From the NCBI GenBank assembly GCA_009599575.1, contig VWND01000073.1:682001-746000 (forward strand): a stretch of DNA of 64,000 nt, written 5' to 3'. The notes below the pieces were generated by a model, which was not told the origin of the DNA, made no database searches, and was given only the letters and a program-made list of their open reading frames with translations. The stretch comes from Blumeriella jaapii. Taxonomy: Eukaryota; Ascomycota; Leotiomycetes; Helotiales; Drepanopezizaceae. Shown here one piece after another: positions 47,907 through 61,347 of this stretch. Position numbers and translations under genes: made by a program. The stretch's first letter is position 1. Each line of letters opens with the position of its first letter.

Positions 47907-50900
47907 TTCCCGTTTTTTCGGAACGGTGTGTTCCATGCTGTTGCTGTCGCGGCTCGGCCTGGGCGATGCAGCAGCCTACTACGCGATGCGTGCGTGATGT
48001 AGATGTGGACGAGATCCCGGGTTGGTGTGGTGTGGTGTGGTGTTTCCTGTGGTACGTACCGCACCGTGCGCGCGAGTTGGGAGACGATGATGAGGCAGGT
48101 GTTGGTTGGGTGCGCTCGTGCTAGAGTGTGTGTGAGGTCTCCTCGTTGGGCTTCTGGGCTTTGGGTGTCCTGTGCATTGTTTCATTCATCCGTACCTAGG
48201 TAAGGTACCTACCTATCTATCTGCCTATATCTACCTATCTATCTGCCTGCCTACCTACCTAGCGGGAAGTGAAAGGTGGTGCGTGTGCGGCGTTTTCTGT
48301 CTCTCCTCTTGCTTGTGTTCGTGTTGCTCGCGTTGTCTTTTGCGATTCATCTGTGTCTGCGAAGGCGTTTTCTTGGTTCGCCTGGTTTTGTTTTTCGTGT
48401 GGGAAAGAAGTTCTCACCATTGCTGCGGTAATCAACGATCTTTTGGTGTCGAAGGTGTGGACGATAGATAGAAGGGAGGTGGAGAAACACGCCTCTCAAG
48501 CAGTAGGTGCAGTAGTTGCACAGCCCAGGCGGTATATAGATCGATGACGATGACCTGTTAGCTTTCTTCGGAAGAATAGCAAAAGACTTGGACTCTGTTT
48601 TCTGGGAGACTAGAACTGGATATTTCAACGCAGACGTTTCCAAAGGAGTTCGAAGATGGGCAAGTCGAATCTCAACACTTCGTGACCGATACCTTTAGAG
48701 GTTTTGAAGATAGCCGATATCTGATATCTCCTGCGGAAAACGAAGTGGGAGTAACGACCTTGCACGACCTCTACCTCTCCCAGAAGCTCCGGCAAGGTAA
48801 TCGTCAGTTTAGTCACGATCATACCCTATTGGGCCCACGGCAACGCGACGACAACCATCCCACAATCTGCCGTCTCGGCGACGCAGGAGAGCCCGATGTG
48901 ACGGCGAGGTTCAAGGGCGAGAGCTTGAGAACAAGTAAGCCGAGTTTGTCGGAGCCAATTGCACCTCCCACCCACGGCTCAGCGAACCCATGGCGAGCCG
49001 AGCAGACAAAAAGGTCATGATCTTCGCCCTCTTCACGAGAAAGAGGCAGAGCTCGCCAGAGAAGCCTGGATGAGGAAAGAAAAGGACGTCATGGGCTAGA
49101 GGCTTGAGCGCGGCTTCTCCGCCCTTCGTACACGGGAGACTCGGGATCGCAGCACCCGGGGACGGGGCTGCCGTCTTTGTTACTGACTGTGGCGTGCGAT
49201 CGTCGTTTCTCGGGCTGACGCGGGCTTTCTTTCTGACATAGATTCTGCCCTTGACTTCGTATGGCGCGAGCAGTGTGAGCGTGGTCTGATTCGTACCTTT
49301 CTGGCCTTGAAGCGCTTGAGGACCGGAAGGGTCTGAAGTGAGAAACGCAGATCGTCGAGGTGAGCATGAGATCTGATTTGACGCGATCGTAGATCGAGCC
49401 CAGGTTTCCGCGAGGATGGATAAGTGATGTGGAAGGTCCTGCGGCGGTTGGTGTGAAGAAAGAAGTGATATCAGCAGAGGAGCGAAAGCCACGCTAGTAG
49501 TCCTGACTATCTGATGGGGTAGATTGATCAAGAGTTGGAGCACCGTGGAGAAGCTTAAAAACTTAATTTTAACTAGTGGAAGTTCACAAAAGTATGGTAT
49601 TTATCAAGCAGACTTCCAGATCCAGGTCCTGTGAGTAAAAATCTCCAATTAGTGTGTTGCATTATAACTTCTGCTCTTTCCGGCGAGCATGTAACGAGAT
49701 CAATCACTACCCTTCATGACTACCAACCAAAATACGAATGGACAACTTAAAGCTATTACTTACGAAAGAAGCGTGCTCCCTCCCGAGTGACGAACCTTAG
49801 AGCTCCGTGAGCCAATTCAACATATCCCGCAGGAGACCAGACTGAACATCGTCGGCAAACGCGTGACTGATAGCCCTCCAGCCCAGGAGCCTAAGAATCG
49901 CATGGTCAACGGCAGGCAGTGCACATCAGGTAATTAGCCGACCGCTGCCCAGTCGGAGACGTTTCACTCCAATGATTCTTCCCGCAGGATGCCAGATTAC
50001 AGATGAAAGCAGCCCAGGTACCCAACAAGTACCCAAAGACATATCACGTGCCCGGAAGCCAAACCAAACAAACCACACAAGCCGACATACCCCTCTTGCA
50101 GACCTGCATCGGCATCTCGAAGTAGGGACTCCCTATCCGCTTGCAGGACCCCTCAACCTTCATCCTACTGCTCGTGTGTCTCAGAGCCCCCCCACGAAAG
50201 GGGAGAGGCAGAAGAGAGAGACGAGATTCGTTGCTCTGCCTCGGCTCTGTCGCCATCAGGACCATTTCGTCACGGACCACAGATGGCGGAATGCAGAGGG
50301 AAGTGGGCTGGGAAGAGGGACATTGCCGCCCGTCCAAAGCGTCCCGCGTCGTCACTGTCGAGTCCATACGATGCGTCTTGTAGCCAGAACGGGAAGAGCA
50401 GCGACTTGTCTGATTCGTCTGGTCGTCAATCTCGTGAGGAGAGACGGAGGGGTCCAGGTGAAACCAACTAAGCAAGGATCACTCGGGCTCTCCCTTTCGA
50501 TTCAACTGAGCTTGAGCCGGTAGGAGAGAGCGTCGGCGGAGTGAAATGTGAGAAACTGACGTTAAGACAGGCCCCCAACAACGTAGCAAGGGCCCTCTTA
50601 TGCAATTCCCACGCCTGTGCGTGCGGCTTTCCGGGGAAGACAGGGCTTGATCTTAGTCTGTGTCACCACTTGCGCGCGATCTGCCGGCAGTGGCTTGCTG
50701 GTCCGGCCGGCTTTCAGGACAGGAGGAGAGGCGGAGCTTGCCAACCCAGCCGGAGAATTTCGCCTTCGGGGAAAGAAGTTCGGAGGGTGGCTGGGGTGAG
50801 GCATAAGAGAGGGAGCGTTATATCGTCAGGAGAAGGATAGCAGCACCCGTGCTTGTGATGCCATGTGGTCGGCCCGTGGAGCGTGTGGCGGAAGCTTTGC

Positions 50901-52152
50901 CCTTGCAACGAGATTCTCAAAGATTCGCTCTGTGGCCAAAGCGATCAACGCTACAGACACAGGATGACAAGCCCCCAATCGTCGTTTGCAGGGAAGCTGT
51001 GCTACAGTCGAAGCTCGGTTCTGCTATGCAGCCTCCCGTCCGTTTGCTCCCTGCCCTGTCAGGAGCGGCTTTCCACCTTCAGGCGATCAGTGTTGAAGAA
51101 CTCACCCCACAAGCCGGCTTCTCCAGGGACTTTTACGAACACGTTCATTCGCGGACCTGTCTGGTATGACACCTGGCGGCCACGTGCATTCGGCATAGCA
51201 GATTCTAGCCGAACCGCAACGGCGTGAATGCCAAGCAATTCGACAGAAACTGCAAGAGAAAGTCTAGACGTAGAAATGACGGGTTATAGCGATTCCAGAT
51301 AGCGAAAGCGTAGAAAGATAGATGACAGAACCGCTTCGTTCACGCTGGATTGTGACGGGAGGCTGGACGGAGCCTGAGCTTTGTCCGGGACCCATGTATG
51401 ATGAGCCGTGATGTGACAAGCACGAAGAAGAGCTTGATAGCAAATACGGATAGGATCCGGCTTTGCCGAATCTGCTTCCTTCTTCGTAACCTCTAGAAGG
51501 CAGTCTGGGTAGTCAAGTGTCGCTATTGCCTGTGAGCCATTGTCATTCCAGTCTATATGAATATAAGTGTTTCTGTCTTCTCAAGGTCAACAAACGCATT
51601 CATCGTCAACACTGCTCTCCGCTCATTCATCTTTGCGAATGACAGATCCATGTCCATGAAGAGTAGGCGCTAGTGCATTTCTGAGTGTCTCAAGGAAGTT
51701 TGGCAAAGGAAAAGAAGGTGTATGTAAGCCGAAAGTAGACATCACCGCTTGCCACCCTGTGCCGCTGGCGGTGTGGCCGATACAGCATATTGACTGGAAG
51801 CAGGAAAGCCAGAAGCAGACAGCCTTGAAGTCCATACAGAAGGGGACTTGTAGCAGAGTTCCCGGACTGCCGAATGAGCATCCAGATGCTCGTGTGCAGC
51901 ACCTAGACCACGATCAAATCATCTACTCGATCCGAGATTCCCAGGACTCAACGTCCCCAAGAACAGCTCTATAGCTGAGCCTGACCGCCTCCACACCGCA
52001 CCTTGTTTGACAGTATTGCTGCATTGAAGGGCAGGCAGCGAGGTGCAGAGGCATCTTGCTTCTGAAGCACGTATCTCGTTCGAAGTAGAAGCAGGACCCG
52101 CGCAAAGCTACATATAGAGCCTGAGAAGGAGCGGCGGTGAGGCGTTACCAAT

Positions 52153-53991
52153 ATGTTTATCAACGCGGAGCCCCGTTATGTCTCGCACGGCTTCGAAACC
52201 TTTGTCCCCATCTCTAGAACGGAGCCGTTGCATCAAAGACTTGTTGAGATGACGAACAACGACGTCAACGCGTGGAGTATCTTCAGGCCCGTGGCCCAGT
52301 TCGAGGATTGGGACCAGCACATTGATGAGTACGGCAACAATGAAAACTTCCAAGTTGGTTTCCCTCGACCGATAGCAGCCTTTGACAGAATTGACAAAAC
52401 CGATAGGTCCATAGCCTTTATGGAGAATACTTCCAGGAAGGCACGACAGTTGCCCCAACTCAAGTCGTCAACCTTCCAAGGGCAGTTACGTATGCACCGG
52501 CTCATCAAGTCCAGTGTCAGGACTACAAGAACATTTCGACCGCACAGCAAACATATGAAGAATCGGCTGCAGGCATGAATTGCTTTCAAAGACCCAGCCC
52601 TATGCTCGGGAACGACTATTCTCAACTGAGCCTGGGTCGAGGACGAGGCAGCTTTGCGGAGTTCTCGAGCGTGCGAAATGTCTTGAAGGATCTCAGTCAC
52701 CAGCCTCAGTCTGAGGCCAACAACTCAGGCGTCACACAGTCATCTTCAACGTCCGGGATTTCGCAAACCACATCGTACCTGGACGAAAGCTCTATCACCA
52801 ACTCATCAGTCAGAATGGCCAATGCTAGCACTTACTCGCCGCCCCAGTCTACCCCCAACAACAGTCGATTGACGAGGTCATCCGACACACAGCACAGCAC
52901 CGTGACGGCACCCAATCCCCAGCACTGGCAAGGTAACTCGCGGAGCAGCAGGGCTAGCCATAAGACATATGAATTCCCCACCTCCAACGATAGTCTGCCA
53001 AAGTACGCAGGGCAGCAGTTCCACGATCCATGGGCAGCACGCTCTGGATCCACGGGTGCGTGGCCAGAGAACAGTCTGGCTGCAAATACTATATCGCCAA
53101 AGATGTTGACCCTGAACGTGTCGACCACATCGCTAGCATCCTCTGAATCAAGTCAGGGATCAGGAATAGCACTTTCGGATTCAAACAGCGCCATCGGGGC
53201 CCTAAACGAACTGGGAGACTTCTCGGGCCACGAACCACTGGTAGTCGTGGAGCCACCGCAGTCATTTCACAGACCACGTCAAGTACTCCCCAACTCTGGC
53301 CCGCATCCTCGCAGAGCCGTACCCGTCCTGTAGTCCCTAGCAACGACTTCGCCTCCAGTTTGAGCAACAAGAAACGAACATCGACGGTACCAGTACCATT
53401 ACACAACAGTCGTAGTAATAGTAGTCCCTTTGCCAGAGGTACTCTAGCTACGACGCAGGTCACGCCCTCTCAGAAACTTTCATCCAACTCCTCAAGACAC
53501 GCCAGACACCCTTCAGAACCTAGGAGAGTCGAGGCAGAAGCTGTCGACCCAGCAACACTTGCGCACTCTGCAACGGCAGCACAAGCATTGCACCATCGAG
53601 ATGCCAAAGACGACTTCCTGGTCCGCTCCAAGTTGGCCGGCATGTCCTACAAAGACATACGCCGCAAGGGCAAGTTCACCGAGGCAGAGTCAACGCTCAG
53701 AGGACGATTCAGAACCCTGACGAAACATAAGGCAGCACGGGTGAGGAAGCCAGAGTGGTCAGACAAGGATGTATGCATTCCTACCTCCGTGTACTGAGTA
53801 TGCTACCGACTAATTTGACTGCAGATCCGACTTCTTCAGAAGGGAGTGCGCAAATACGGACTGGGTTTGGAATCCTCGAATCCAAAGATCCCTTGGAAGC
53901 TGGTAGCAGAATACATTGCTGACCACGGTGGATCGTACCATTTGGCAACGCAACCTGTCGAAAGCGCTGGGATGATCTTCAAACCGAATAA
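52153..53991 (+). CDS. Myb/SANT-like DNA-binding protein with Ser/Thr-rich N-terminus
   Basis: The C-terminal part is diagnostic. DAKDDFLVRSKLAGMSYKDI, FTEAESTLRGRFRTLTK and PEWSDKD precede the intron at 53771-53824. The next exon, IRLLQKGVRKYG...IPWKLVAEYIADHGGSYH, is a fungal Myb/SANT-like helix-turn-helix. The central 250 residues are low-complexity Ser/Thr/Gln. The model needs attention at three places. An intron is likely near 52330-52415, because the open frame changes there. A one-base deficit is needed near 53250-53260 to keep the Ser-rich frame. One T is missing in the run at 53941-53943, after which the expected FGNATCRKRW block appears in another frame ending at 53991; as given, the frame runs to 54034. 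It is likely a nuclear DNA-binding protein, partner unknown. Confidence 0.65.
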
Positions 53992-54285
53992 GGGTCGAAA
54001 TCGAATATGGCGAAATCGATTCAGTTCTCGGTAGGAGATAGACCGTTGCGAGAGTGTCGCCCGCACAAGGGCACAGCTGTTGAACATCTCACAGAACTAT
54101 TGCTTTACAGCTGATTGGAGAGCCCATTTGATGAGGTTCGGCCTTGTAAAAGGACAGCTAGAGTCAAACTGTGTGTAAGAATATCCATGTTGCAATTTAC
54201 CGTCAAGTTGGCGTGCATGGCCATGCATGTATTAGTATAATTGATCTAAATGTTGAAGTTCAAATTTGACTGCTCGGGCACCTCT

Positions 54286-55286
54286 CTACAGCCGTCCTTC
54301 AGGCTCATGTGCAGTGGAGACCCCTATCGCCCTTAGAATCTCCGTCAGCTTGGATTCATCGCTACGCAACACGTCCCATTCTTCTTCGCTTTTGACCAAG
54401 AGAGTGCCGCCAAGGACAGTGCCGTTGAGTGCAACTAAACCAATGGGTTCGCCCGTTTTGCTTATCTTGATTTCCTCAGAAGTTCGAGGGCACAAGACGA
54501 GGGTCTGATCAGTAATGCCAAGGTTGTAGCTGATGGATGAAGCTTGTTTCTCTAAGCTTGGATCACGGGCGGGCTTTCTTCGGAGCTGGCATGCTTGGTC
54601 GTACAGATTGACATAAATCCGGTAAAGCTCTTCCGCGGACGGATTTTCGGGAAGTCTGGCAGAGACATACGAGAAGGGTAATACTGGCTTGGGGTCGCAG
54701 CCCAAAGCATCCGCCAAGACGGTCCATTGTGATTCGTTCTCAATGCCGCTCTTCATCGACTCGACGGGCAGAAACTGTATGTGTCTGTGAGGCTGGCTTG
54801 CACCGGAGTGCTCCCCAGAATTGAAGAAGCCGAACAACTGTTCCCCCTCTTCCGCATACGCTTTCACACATGAGTAGACCGCCTCGAGGTCATCCTTCTC
54901 TAACAGGTCTGTTTGTCGCTTGAAATCCTTCGTGGCAAGGATGAAGTGGTCTGGAATGACAGGGAACTTATTCAGGACCAGATTATGGTGGGGTGGTACG
55001 GCGGTGATGAACAGGCCCGCGGGTGGATCTTCAAACGGATCGAAAGGCTTCGACGAAGGCATCTTTGGTTTGTTCGATTTGGGCTTGCTGGCGAGAGCGG
55101 GCGAGAAACGGAGTTGAAACTGTGCGCCGTGAGCAATTAGATCGGGGCTTGGACGAGTTTAGGTACAGGAAAGCCCTCGCATTGCAGAATCGCAACGCGG
55201 GTCGCATAGAATGTGAGATCTCCATTTTCCTGGGCAGCTTTAAAGTGCTTTCGAACAAGGGCTGGGAGGTTCCGTACTGTTGTCAT
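54286..55286 (-). CDS. APA2: Ap4A phosphorylase / ATP adenylyltransferase (HIT-like superfamily)
   Basis: Two exons, 55286-55167 and 55119-54286, are joined over a 47-bp intron. The product is 317 residues, close to yeast Apa1/Apa2. The N-terminal helical region (LPALVRKHFKAAQENGDL) is followed by HNLVLNKFPVIPDHFILAT. The catalytic HxHxQ motif is in SGASQPHRHIQFLPV (His 151 and His 153, Gln 155), and the C-terminal adenylyltransferase region contains SISYNLGITDQTLVLCPR. The enzyme phosphorolyses diadenosine tetraphosphate to ATP and ADP in the cytoplasm. The start is the first ATG of the spliced frame; the internal ATG at 55062 is not needed. The choice between APA1 and APA2 is arbitrary, since fungi like this usually have one gene. 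It is convergent with the Myb-like gene, with about 290 bp between them. Confidence 0.93.
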
Positions 55287-55412
55287 GATGTTGGCGCGCA
55301 TTGATATCGCCAATCTTTCAGCCTCATTGGAGCTCGGAGGTTGAGGTTCTTTGGCACAGCCACAATCTTGCTACGCCACATCTCCCAGCTTCAACGTTGT
55401 GCCTACCTACTG

Positions 55413-55431
55413 TACAGTACAGTACAGTAGT
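55413..55431. repeat. (GTACA)n palindromic tract upstream of the Ap4A phosphorylase
   Basis: GTACAGTACAGTACAG lies about 130 bp upstream of the start codon. It is another instance of the word family seen at 34.8-37.3 kb. Confidence 0.85.
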
Positions 55432-55759
55432 CTGTAATACAACGGTAACATGCATTTTGCTGCGTTGAAAAAAGAGAAATACCACGAGGGAACAAGCGGT
55501 TGTTTCGCTTTTAGGCCGAGCACTTACACTCATTGGGCTCTACTTTGGCAGTAGGTTCACATTGGTGGTAAAGAAATGCCTGCAAGACGCGCCATTAGAG
55601 TCTGCTTTGTATAGGGTTGACTTTTGCAAAACACCTTTACATGAAATCCTTGCTTGCGCTTTTTATCCAGGCTGTATGTGGCCGTCTAATTGGTAGCTGG
55701 TAGCCTCAATTCATCTCGTGAGCAGAGTAGTTAGGTACTCAACGCAACCCCTGAATTGT

Positions 55760-57907
55760 TCAACCACCAACCCCCATAGCCAGCAACTGACTCTCCGAGA
55801 CCAAACCCTCGTCAACCATCTCGATAATCAAAGCCTGGCTTTCCGGAGATTCCTTTGTAGCGCTCATCAACGGCTTGCTGTCGCCCAATAGGCCTTGAGC
55901 GAGGTATTGCTTGACCATAGCTTCGAAACCCTGTCGCAGTTGACGTTAGCATCCACAAGTGCAATCTCTTGAAAATACCCAAAGACAGAAGAGGAACGAA
56001 AACTCACCTCATCCTGAATCGCGTGCGTAGGCGCAAGATTCTTCGCCCCGGCGTAGAACTTCACAGCGTTCCTCAACAGGACCTCCCGGTTATCGAAAGC
56101 CGCCTTGAATCCATCCTCCCCCAGCTGAAAGCGGCCGACCTCGCAATCGCCGCGCGCAATGTGAATCTTGACAACATTGTCCGCGCCGTATATCTTGCTC
56201 GCCGTGGTTAGATACTTTACCGCGCTTGATAGTGCTGTCCAGCGAAGATCTAAGGCGTTAGTGTTGCCAGAGAGCCGTACAGCGCTATTGAACATCATGA
56301 GTGCTTCGGCGTAGCTGCAGAGGCCTTCGGGGGAGGTTTCAAGCGGGAAGGAATAAGCAGAGGTGATAGCTGTGAGGTAGAGTTTGTGTTCGAGGAGGGC
56401 AGCTTGGTATTGGAGATTCGAGTGTGCGCTCGTGAAGGCCGCACGGGTTATGGCTGCGTCGAGGTCGCGGTATGTGCCGGGCGTGTATGCTGGCAACCTA
56501 AACCACGTGTAAGCCACAGCTATTCAGAAATGGAATGCGTTCTCCATATAGCTGAGGTCAAGCTCGTGAGATGCGAGTGCTTTTGGTTCAAACAAAAGGT
56601 AGGATCTAGGGTCTTACTTGACTTCAATAAGGTCCTTGGCGTATTGCCCGATCCATCCAATAGCTCTCTCATCAACACCGACGATTAGTCCACACATCGT
56701 GGCCAAAGCGTCAAGTTGCGCAAGAACTGTATCCAACAGAACGCCATTGGTAACCGGTTCAACGATGCTTGCCCATCTCTCGTCCTGTGCAGATTTACCA
56801 TTATCCAAATCCATCGATGAGTGTTGGGAGATCGAAACGCCCCCTTTGTCAGCGTCGGAACCATTGTTAGTGTTGTTTTCTGCATCAAAAATTGACTGTG
56901 CTTCTTGCGTTTGAGCAGTTGAGTCCTTGGCTAGCTTCTCTTGGATCTCGAGACATATCCGAAAGTGCTTCAAAGCTTCTTCGATCAGGTGGAGAGGGGC
57001 GGGGCCGGTGTGTGACTCTGCAAGTGCCTCCGTCAAGCTGACAAGTATTTGTGCGGTGTTGCTGAGTATAACAGTCAGGTATGTCTTGTGACGAGAAAGG
57101 CGTGTAGATGACGGGATCATGGCGGGGTCCGTCATTGCTTGTTCGGGGAGAGAATGCAAAGCGAATTGAATCCAATAACACGTTGTGGTCGAACAATCAA
57201 GACAAAGCCTCCTGAGGCGTAGCCTCATGAGTGTGTAAACAAATGTGCCCGCACATCACGGGATAACACCCGAGAGACGAAAGAGTAGAACAAGACGAGA
57301 TTTTGTTGACTTACAACAAAACATCCGGATTCTCACCATTTAAGCTCAAAGCAAACCTACTACTCTCCAGTGCAGTCTGGAGCAGGTCTAGAAGAGATCC
57401 AGGAAGCTCTTTTAGCAGTTTTGGGTGTTGTGTGAGCTCATATTGAACACGAGCCCTAGTACATTGACTTGTGAGCATTCACTGCGGCTGAGGGAGGTCG
57501 GAGAACCCACTTGTTATATGCCAAGTCGAAAGATCCAGGAAACTTCTTCAGAGCTTCGTCGTAGCAGTCAATGGCTCTGACGAAGAATCGTGTGGACTGA
57601 ATACAAAGGTCAGCCCTCGGAAATCTGATGTTACATGAATGCTTGGATTCGAACCTTCGCGGCATCTCCTCCTCTCCACTTCTCGCCCGCCTCTTCAAAG
57701 TCCACTCCGGCTATGGTGATTGTTAGCTATGACCGTTGTCAATGGATCAAAGACTTCACCTGCGAGGTACTCGTCCGCTGTCTGAGGGGCCTACCAATCT
57801 AGCTATCAGCTAGTTGTCTAGATTTAGGGACCTACGGTGGAGCGTCTTACTGACTGAGCATGCTTGGACTTCTTCTTCACGGGCAAGAACTGTTTGGGTT
57901 TCGGCAT
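55760..57907 (-). CDS. TPR-like repeat protein
   Basis: Eight exons (57907-57851, 57790-57760, 57710-57655, 57596-57511, 57455-57315, 57061-56618, 56497-56008, 55930-55760) give 491 residues with every phase correct. The basic start is MPKPKQFLPVKKKSK. Residues about 30-70 (FFVRAIDCYDEALKKFPGSFDLAYNK) match a TPR unit, followed by another helical pair. A central acidic/Asn-rich loop (about residues 160-210) precedes a second helical array (FNSAVRLSGNTNALDLRW, TASKIYGADNVVKIHIARGDCE). It resembles an uncharacterised TPR protein conserved in fungi. TPR arrays are binding scaffolds; the partner is unknown. Intron 5 is 253 bp, the longest here. I see no frame problem. Confidence 0.85.
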
Positions 57908-59163
57908 ATTGCACCTTGGTGCCAGGAGTTTGAAACAATGGATTACTGTGACATTAATGCAATACTTATTAAGTTTGCGATGTTCTTACTAGGACCAAAA
58001 AAAGAACACTGACCCGACGTTCATGGATGGACCTCTCGTAAGCGAGGCCAAAAGATCCTAGCCTCTTTTATAAAGTCAACAACAATCAGGAGTCTGTCAG
58101 GCTTGTGACTAAGTCTTGCGTTGCACAGTAAGAAGTGGGCGTCTTTCACTAGAGTCTGCTATCTCAAGTTGGAACAGACAATCTCTTCGTGTCTTACCTA
58201 CCTGCACCTGCGCCGGGTATGTTTGAAGGACAGAGGAGCTGCGTTCCCGGTGGCTTGCTCCGCCTTTGATTAATCGTTGCTTTGGCACGGACTAATCTCC
58301 ATAAACAGGCCAATAGACAGGTGGTTATTGAACTCTAAAACCATAATGGCGCATGTCTGCACGTTTAATGGGCTTTTTTAGGCGGAATACCACGAGTGTG
58401 GAGGCCGATCTTTGCCTCTAGCCGGCGAGCCGTCGACAACACCGCAGTCTTTCCTCTCCGCTCTACATCATCTTACCGACAGGCCTTAGACACGAACAAT
58501 CTGCTCCACGAAGAGTCGTCATCGTCCTCCCACAGTTGTGACATAACCGCATTGCGTCCCAAGCTGTCGTGCGTGTCGCGATTTTTCCATTCGCAAGGTC
58601 TGGGCATCCTGCCAGAAGGTATGTTATTCGCGCCCGTCCCTTGCGTTCGGATTGTTGTACAGTACTTCATCCTCACAACTCGTCGCTTGCGCTAGAAGCA
58701 TTTCAAACACGGTTATCACAGACCCGTTACCCTATCGCCTAGTACATCAGTCTTGCATTTTGCTCACGATCCCACTTTCTCCTGTTTTGAGATTGAAATT
58801 AAAGCACGTTGCTACTGTACGGGAAGAAAGATAAACAAACCTGACCCAATTCCAGACCCTTTCAGACACAACCCTCCCCACATCTCATCTCCTTCGACAA
58901 TAACAACTTCCTCTTCGGACAACTGCCCAAGACACCTTCGATATCTCCGAGCTCGAGCTTCGGTCTCTCCCCATCCTGAACCCCGAAGAACCTGGAAAAC
59001 CTGAAACAAGGAAGAAAAATGGGAACCTCTTTGGAATCCTCGCGCCCCATCATGGCACCCAGCGTAAGGATTCCTTCAAATTCTCTGCTGTCCTTCCTTC
59101 CTACGTTCCGCAAACCCTTCTCGTCTTACTACATATTCGACATCCCAAAGCACATTGTTAACC
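57908..59163. other. Divergent intergenic region
   Basis: No gene is supported. It lies between the TPR-like gene (minus) and the small plus-strand gene. Short frames at 58396-58695 and 58753-59004 have no domain. The last 150 bp are CT- and A-rich, typical of a fungal leader. Confidence 0.5.
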
Positions 59164-59536
59164 ATGTCTTCCACCCAACAGCTAGCCTCGAAACGCACCT
59201 CCAACCGCTTCAGCACATACAGTGCCGCCCCTTCGGTAGCCAACACGCTCCGCACAACCTACTCCTCAGACTCCGCGATACAAGAAATCTGCCAGATCGA
59301 GAACGGCCTGCTCAAGCTCGAGAAACAAGAAGCTGGCGAGGCAGCGCTTCGTGCCCACTGAGGAGAAGACGGAGCACCTGAGCTCGCTGGCGTTGGGAGC
59401 TAAGCTGGAGCGAGCCCTGGGCCGTAGGATGGGCGGACAAGACGCAGTGATGCGTGAGCCGAAAAAGACTGCGACGGAGATGGAGACGGAGAAACCTGCT
59501 CTTGAGCCCGAGGAGGTTGCTCCTATTGCTGCCTGA
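59164..59536 (+). CDS. Small hypothetical protein (about 123 residues) with one frame break
   Basis: The ATG at 59164 opens a Ser/Thr-rich frame (SSTQQLASKRTSNRF) leading into a helical segment (IQEICQIENGLLKLEKQEA). That frame closes at 59361. The next part, FVPTEEKTEHLSSLALGAKLERALGRRMGG, continues the helical character in the next frame and ends at 59536. Removing one base from the GG at 59336-59338 joins the two parts smoothly. The result would be a small cytosolic helical protein. No family is recognised. Confidence 0.5.
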
Positions 59537-61347
59537 ACGCCACCACCGTCCTACATTTCACGATATCGATACTCGAGAGTGGACCGACCAGGGTGGAAAA
59601 AGATATGAATGAGATTACTGGGTAGTGCAGGATACCTTGGTATTGGATCGACATGGGGCATGGACGATAGCGATGAGATACGACGGACGGGTTCTGCGGG
59701 AATGCTTGGTTACGCTATCGAGGCCTTTCTTTTGTTGACCTTTTTCCAATGCTGGCCTTTTTTTTTCGACGCAGCAAAATACCAAGCGTGTTTGGATTGT
59801 GACGAACTTTTGTACCCACCTGGCTCTGTGCACTGCTCTATATCATGGATGGAGAGACCTGCGAGTTTGCTTTGGGCTGTTGTTTTTGCTTGATACACGC
59901 TCTACACGATGTCAGAGTAACCAATAGGGAATATGATGTTTAATTAACGATCCCCTCCTCTGTTCGCTCGCGTTATTCCGTTGTTGGACCGATTGATGTC
60001 TAGCTAACAACTTACTATCACACTGTTTGATAACTGGCTAAGTCCTTTTATGATAGCACAACAGAAGCATGATCGGGGGAAGTAATGCTTTTGGAAGAGA
60101 TCCTAACATTTATCACCCAGCTCCTGAGTTACTGGGCGTGTGAAGATCTGTATTGCAATTGCAGTTTTCTTAAGCTTTACTTTCGCACACATACACTTAA
60201 ACACTTATGCGTACACATGTACATTGACACCTGTATTCACAGGCTCATCCTTATAATTCACTATTGACTGATGATATCATGGATAGGCCATCAATACCCC
60301 AGAAAGGGTTCAATGCAGATACCTAAAGTATGGTGTATCTATCGCCTTGTAGTATCGTTCGACGTGCCATCCTCGGGGTCCACCTTCCGGGTGTACGAGA
60401 AACTGATGGCTTGATGGCATTCACGTACCGCTAAACAAATGGCTTTAGGCATCCTTGGGTGCTTTGAGGAAAATGGCGAATATTTAGGTGCTCCGAAATA
60501 CCTTGAAGAGCCTTTCTACATAGGTAGGTATTTTGCCTCAATGCCTGTAGCCTCCTAAGTTTCCAGAGACAAGGATGGCAATCCCTATGGGTAGATTGGC
60601 TATGAATCTCATACACATCTTTGTACCCCATTGCGCTGGAGTTCATCATTCATGTAAAATTTAGGAAGATCCGTGGAGGAGCTCCAGAGCTTCAGGATTA
60701 GGGATTAAGGATTCGGCCGAGGGCTTCAACTCCACAATATCTTCCTAATTCACGGTATCTAACAGGGTTGCACGATCGTCACAGGAAAGGCGGCTTGAAA
60801 ATAGAAGCTAATGAGATCAAAGTCGAAAAGTTTTCCAGCATGGAGCCCAGTCGCAGATCGTCGTCGAATCAGAGGGGACTCGTCACATGACCTGCTGTCC
60901 GCTTAGCTCGGCGGAAATTCCAGGTGCTGCCATTCGATAATTTCGCTAGCACTTCCACTTCTCACCCCTCGAACAAGAACAAGTTTCTCCTCCAGCCTCA
61001 ACCACCCGACCGCCAGTCTTTCCCCGTAGAACTCTTCTTCAGTTCTTCCTCTCGGAACTGTTCCTAATATCATTTTTTAACCTGCGAGATCGTTCACGTC
61101 CCCAGAACCGAACGAACCATCGTCAGCCCGTCCCTCCTTCAGATCTGATCATCGACGCGCTCAATATCTGTGACAGGACTCGACTGCTTCGACGACCAGT
61201 TTGAAATCCACCCTACGTGTAGAATATCTGCACTCTTCGATACTCGTCGCGCGCAACACGCCACGAACACTCCACCATCCACCTCTTGACATTCGTCTCG
61301 TGAAGTTGACACCAGCCTCCATCGTCTCCCCGACAGCTTTAGCAACA
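59537..61347. other. Intergenic region and leader of the G3BP-like gene
   Basis: No gene is supported between 59537 and about 60950. From about 60950 to 61347 the sequence is pyrimidine-rich and has several short upstream ATG-free stretches, consistent with a long 5' leader for the gene starting at 61348. Confidence 0.45.

Larger units (their letters stand above)
47082..52152. other. Long gene-poor region with microsatellites
   Basis: I see no gene I can support in these 5 kb. Frames such as 48911-49543 (minus) and 49972-50523 (plus) overlap others and have no domains. Simple repeats include (TTTGG)n at 47555-47587, G tracts at 47717-47755, (GA)n at 47868-47903, GTGGT repeats near 48023 and CTAC/CTAT tetranucleotides at 48205-48262. 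Confidence 0.5.

Noticed and set aside
48911..49543. 210-codon minus-strand frame
   Set aside because: No domain, a hydrophobic start followed by random composition, and no splice or neighbour support.
53232..53270. A 32-bp intron (GTAGTC to CACAG) to fix the Myb-like frame
   Set aside because: Same reasons: below a workable intron size and a poor donor. A one-base deficit nearby is simpler.
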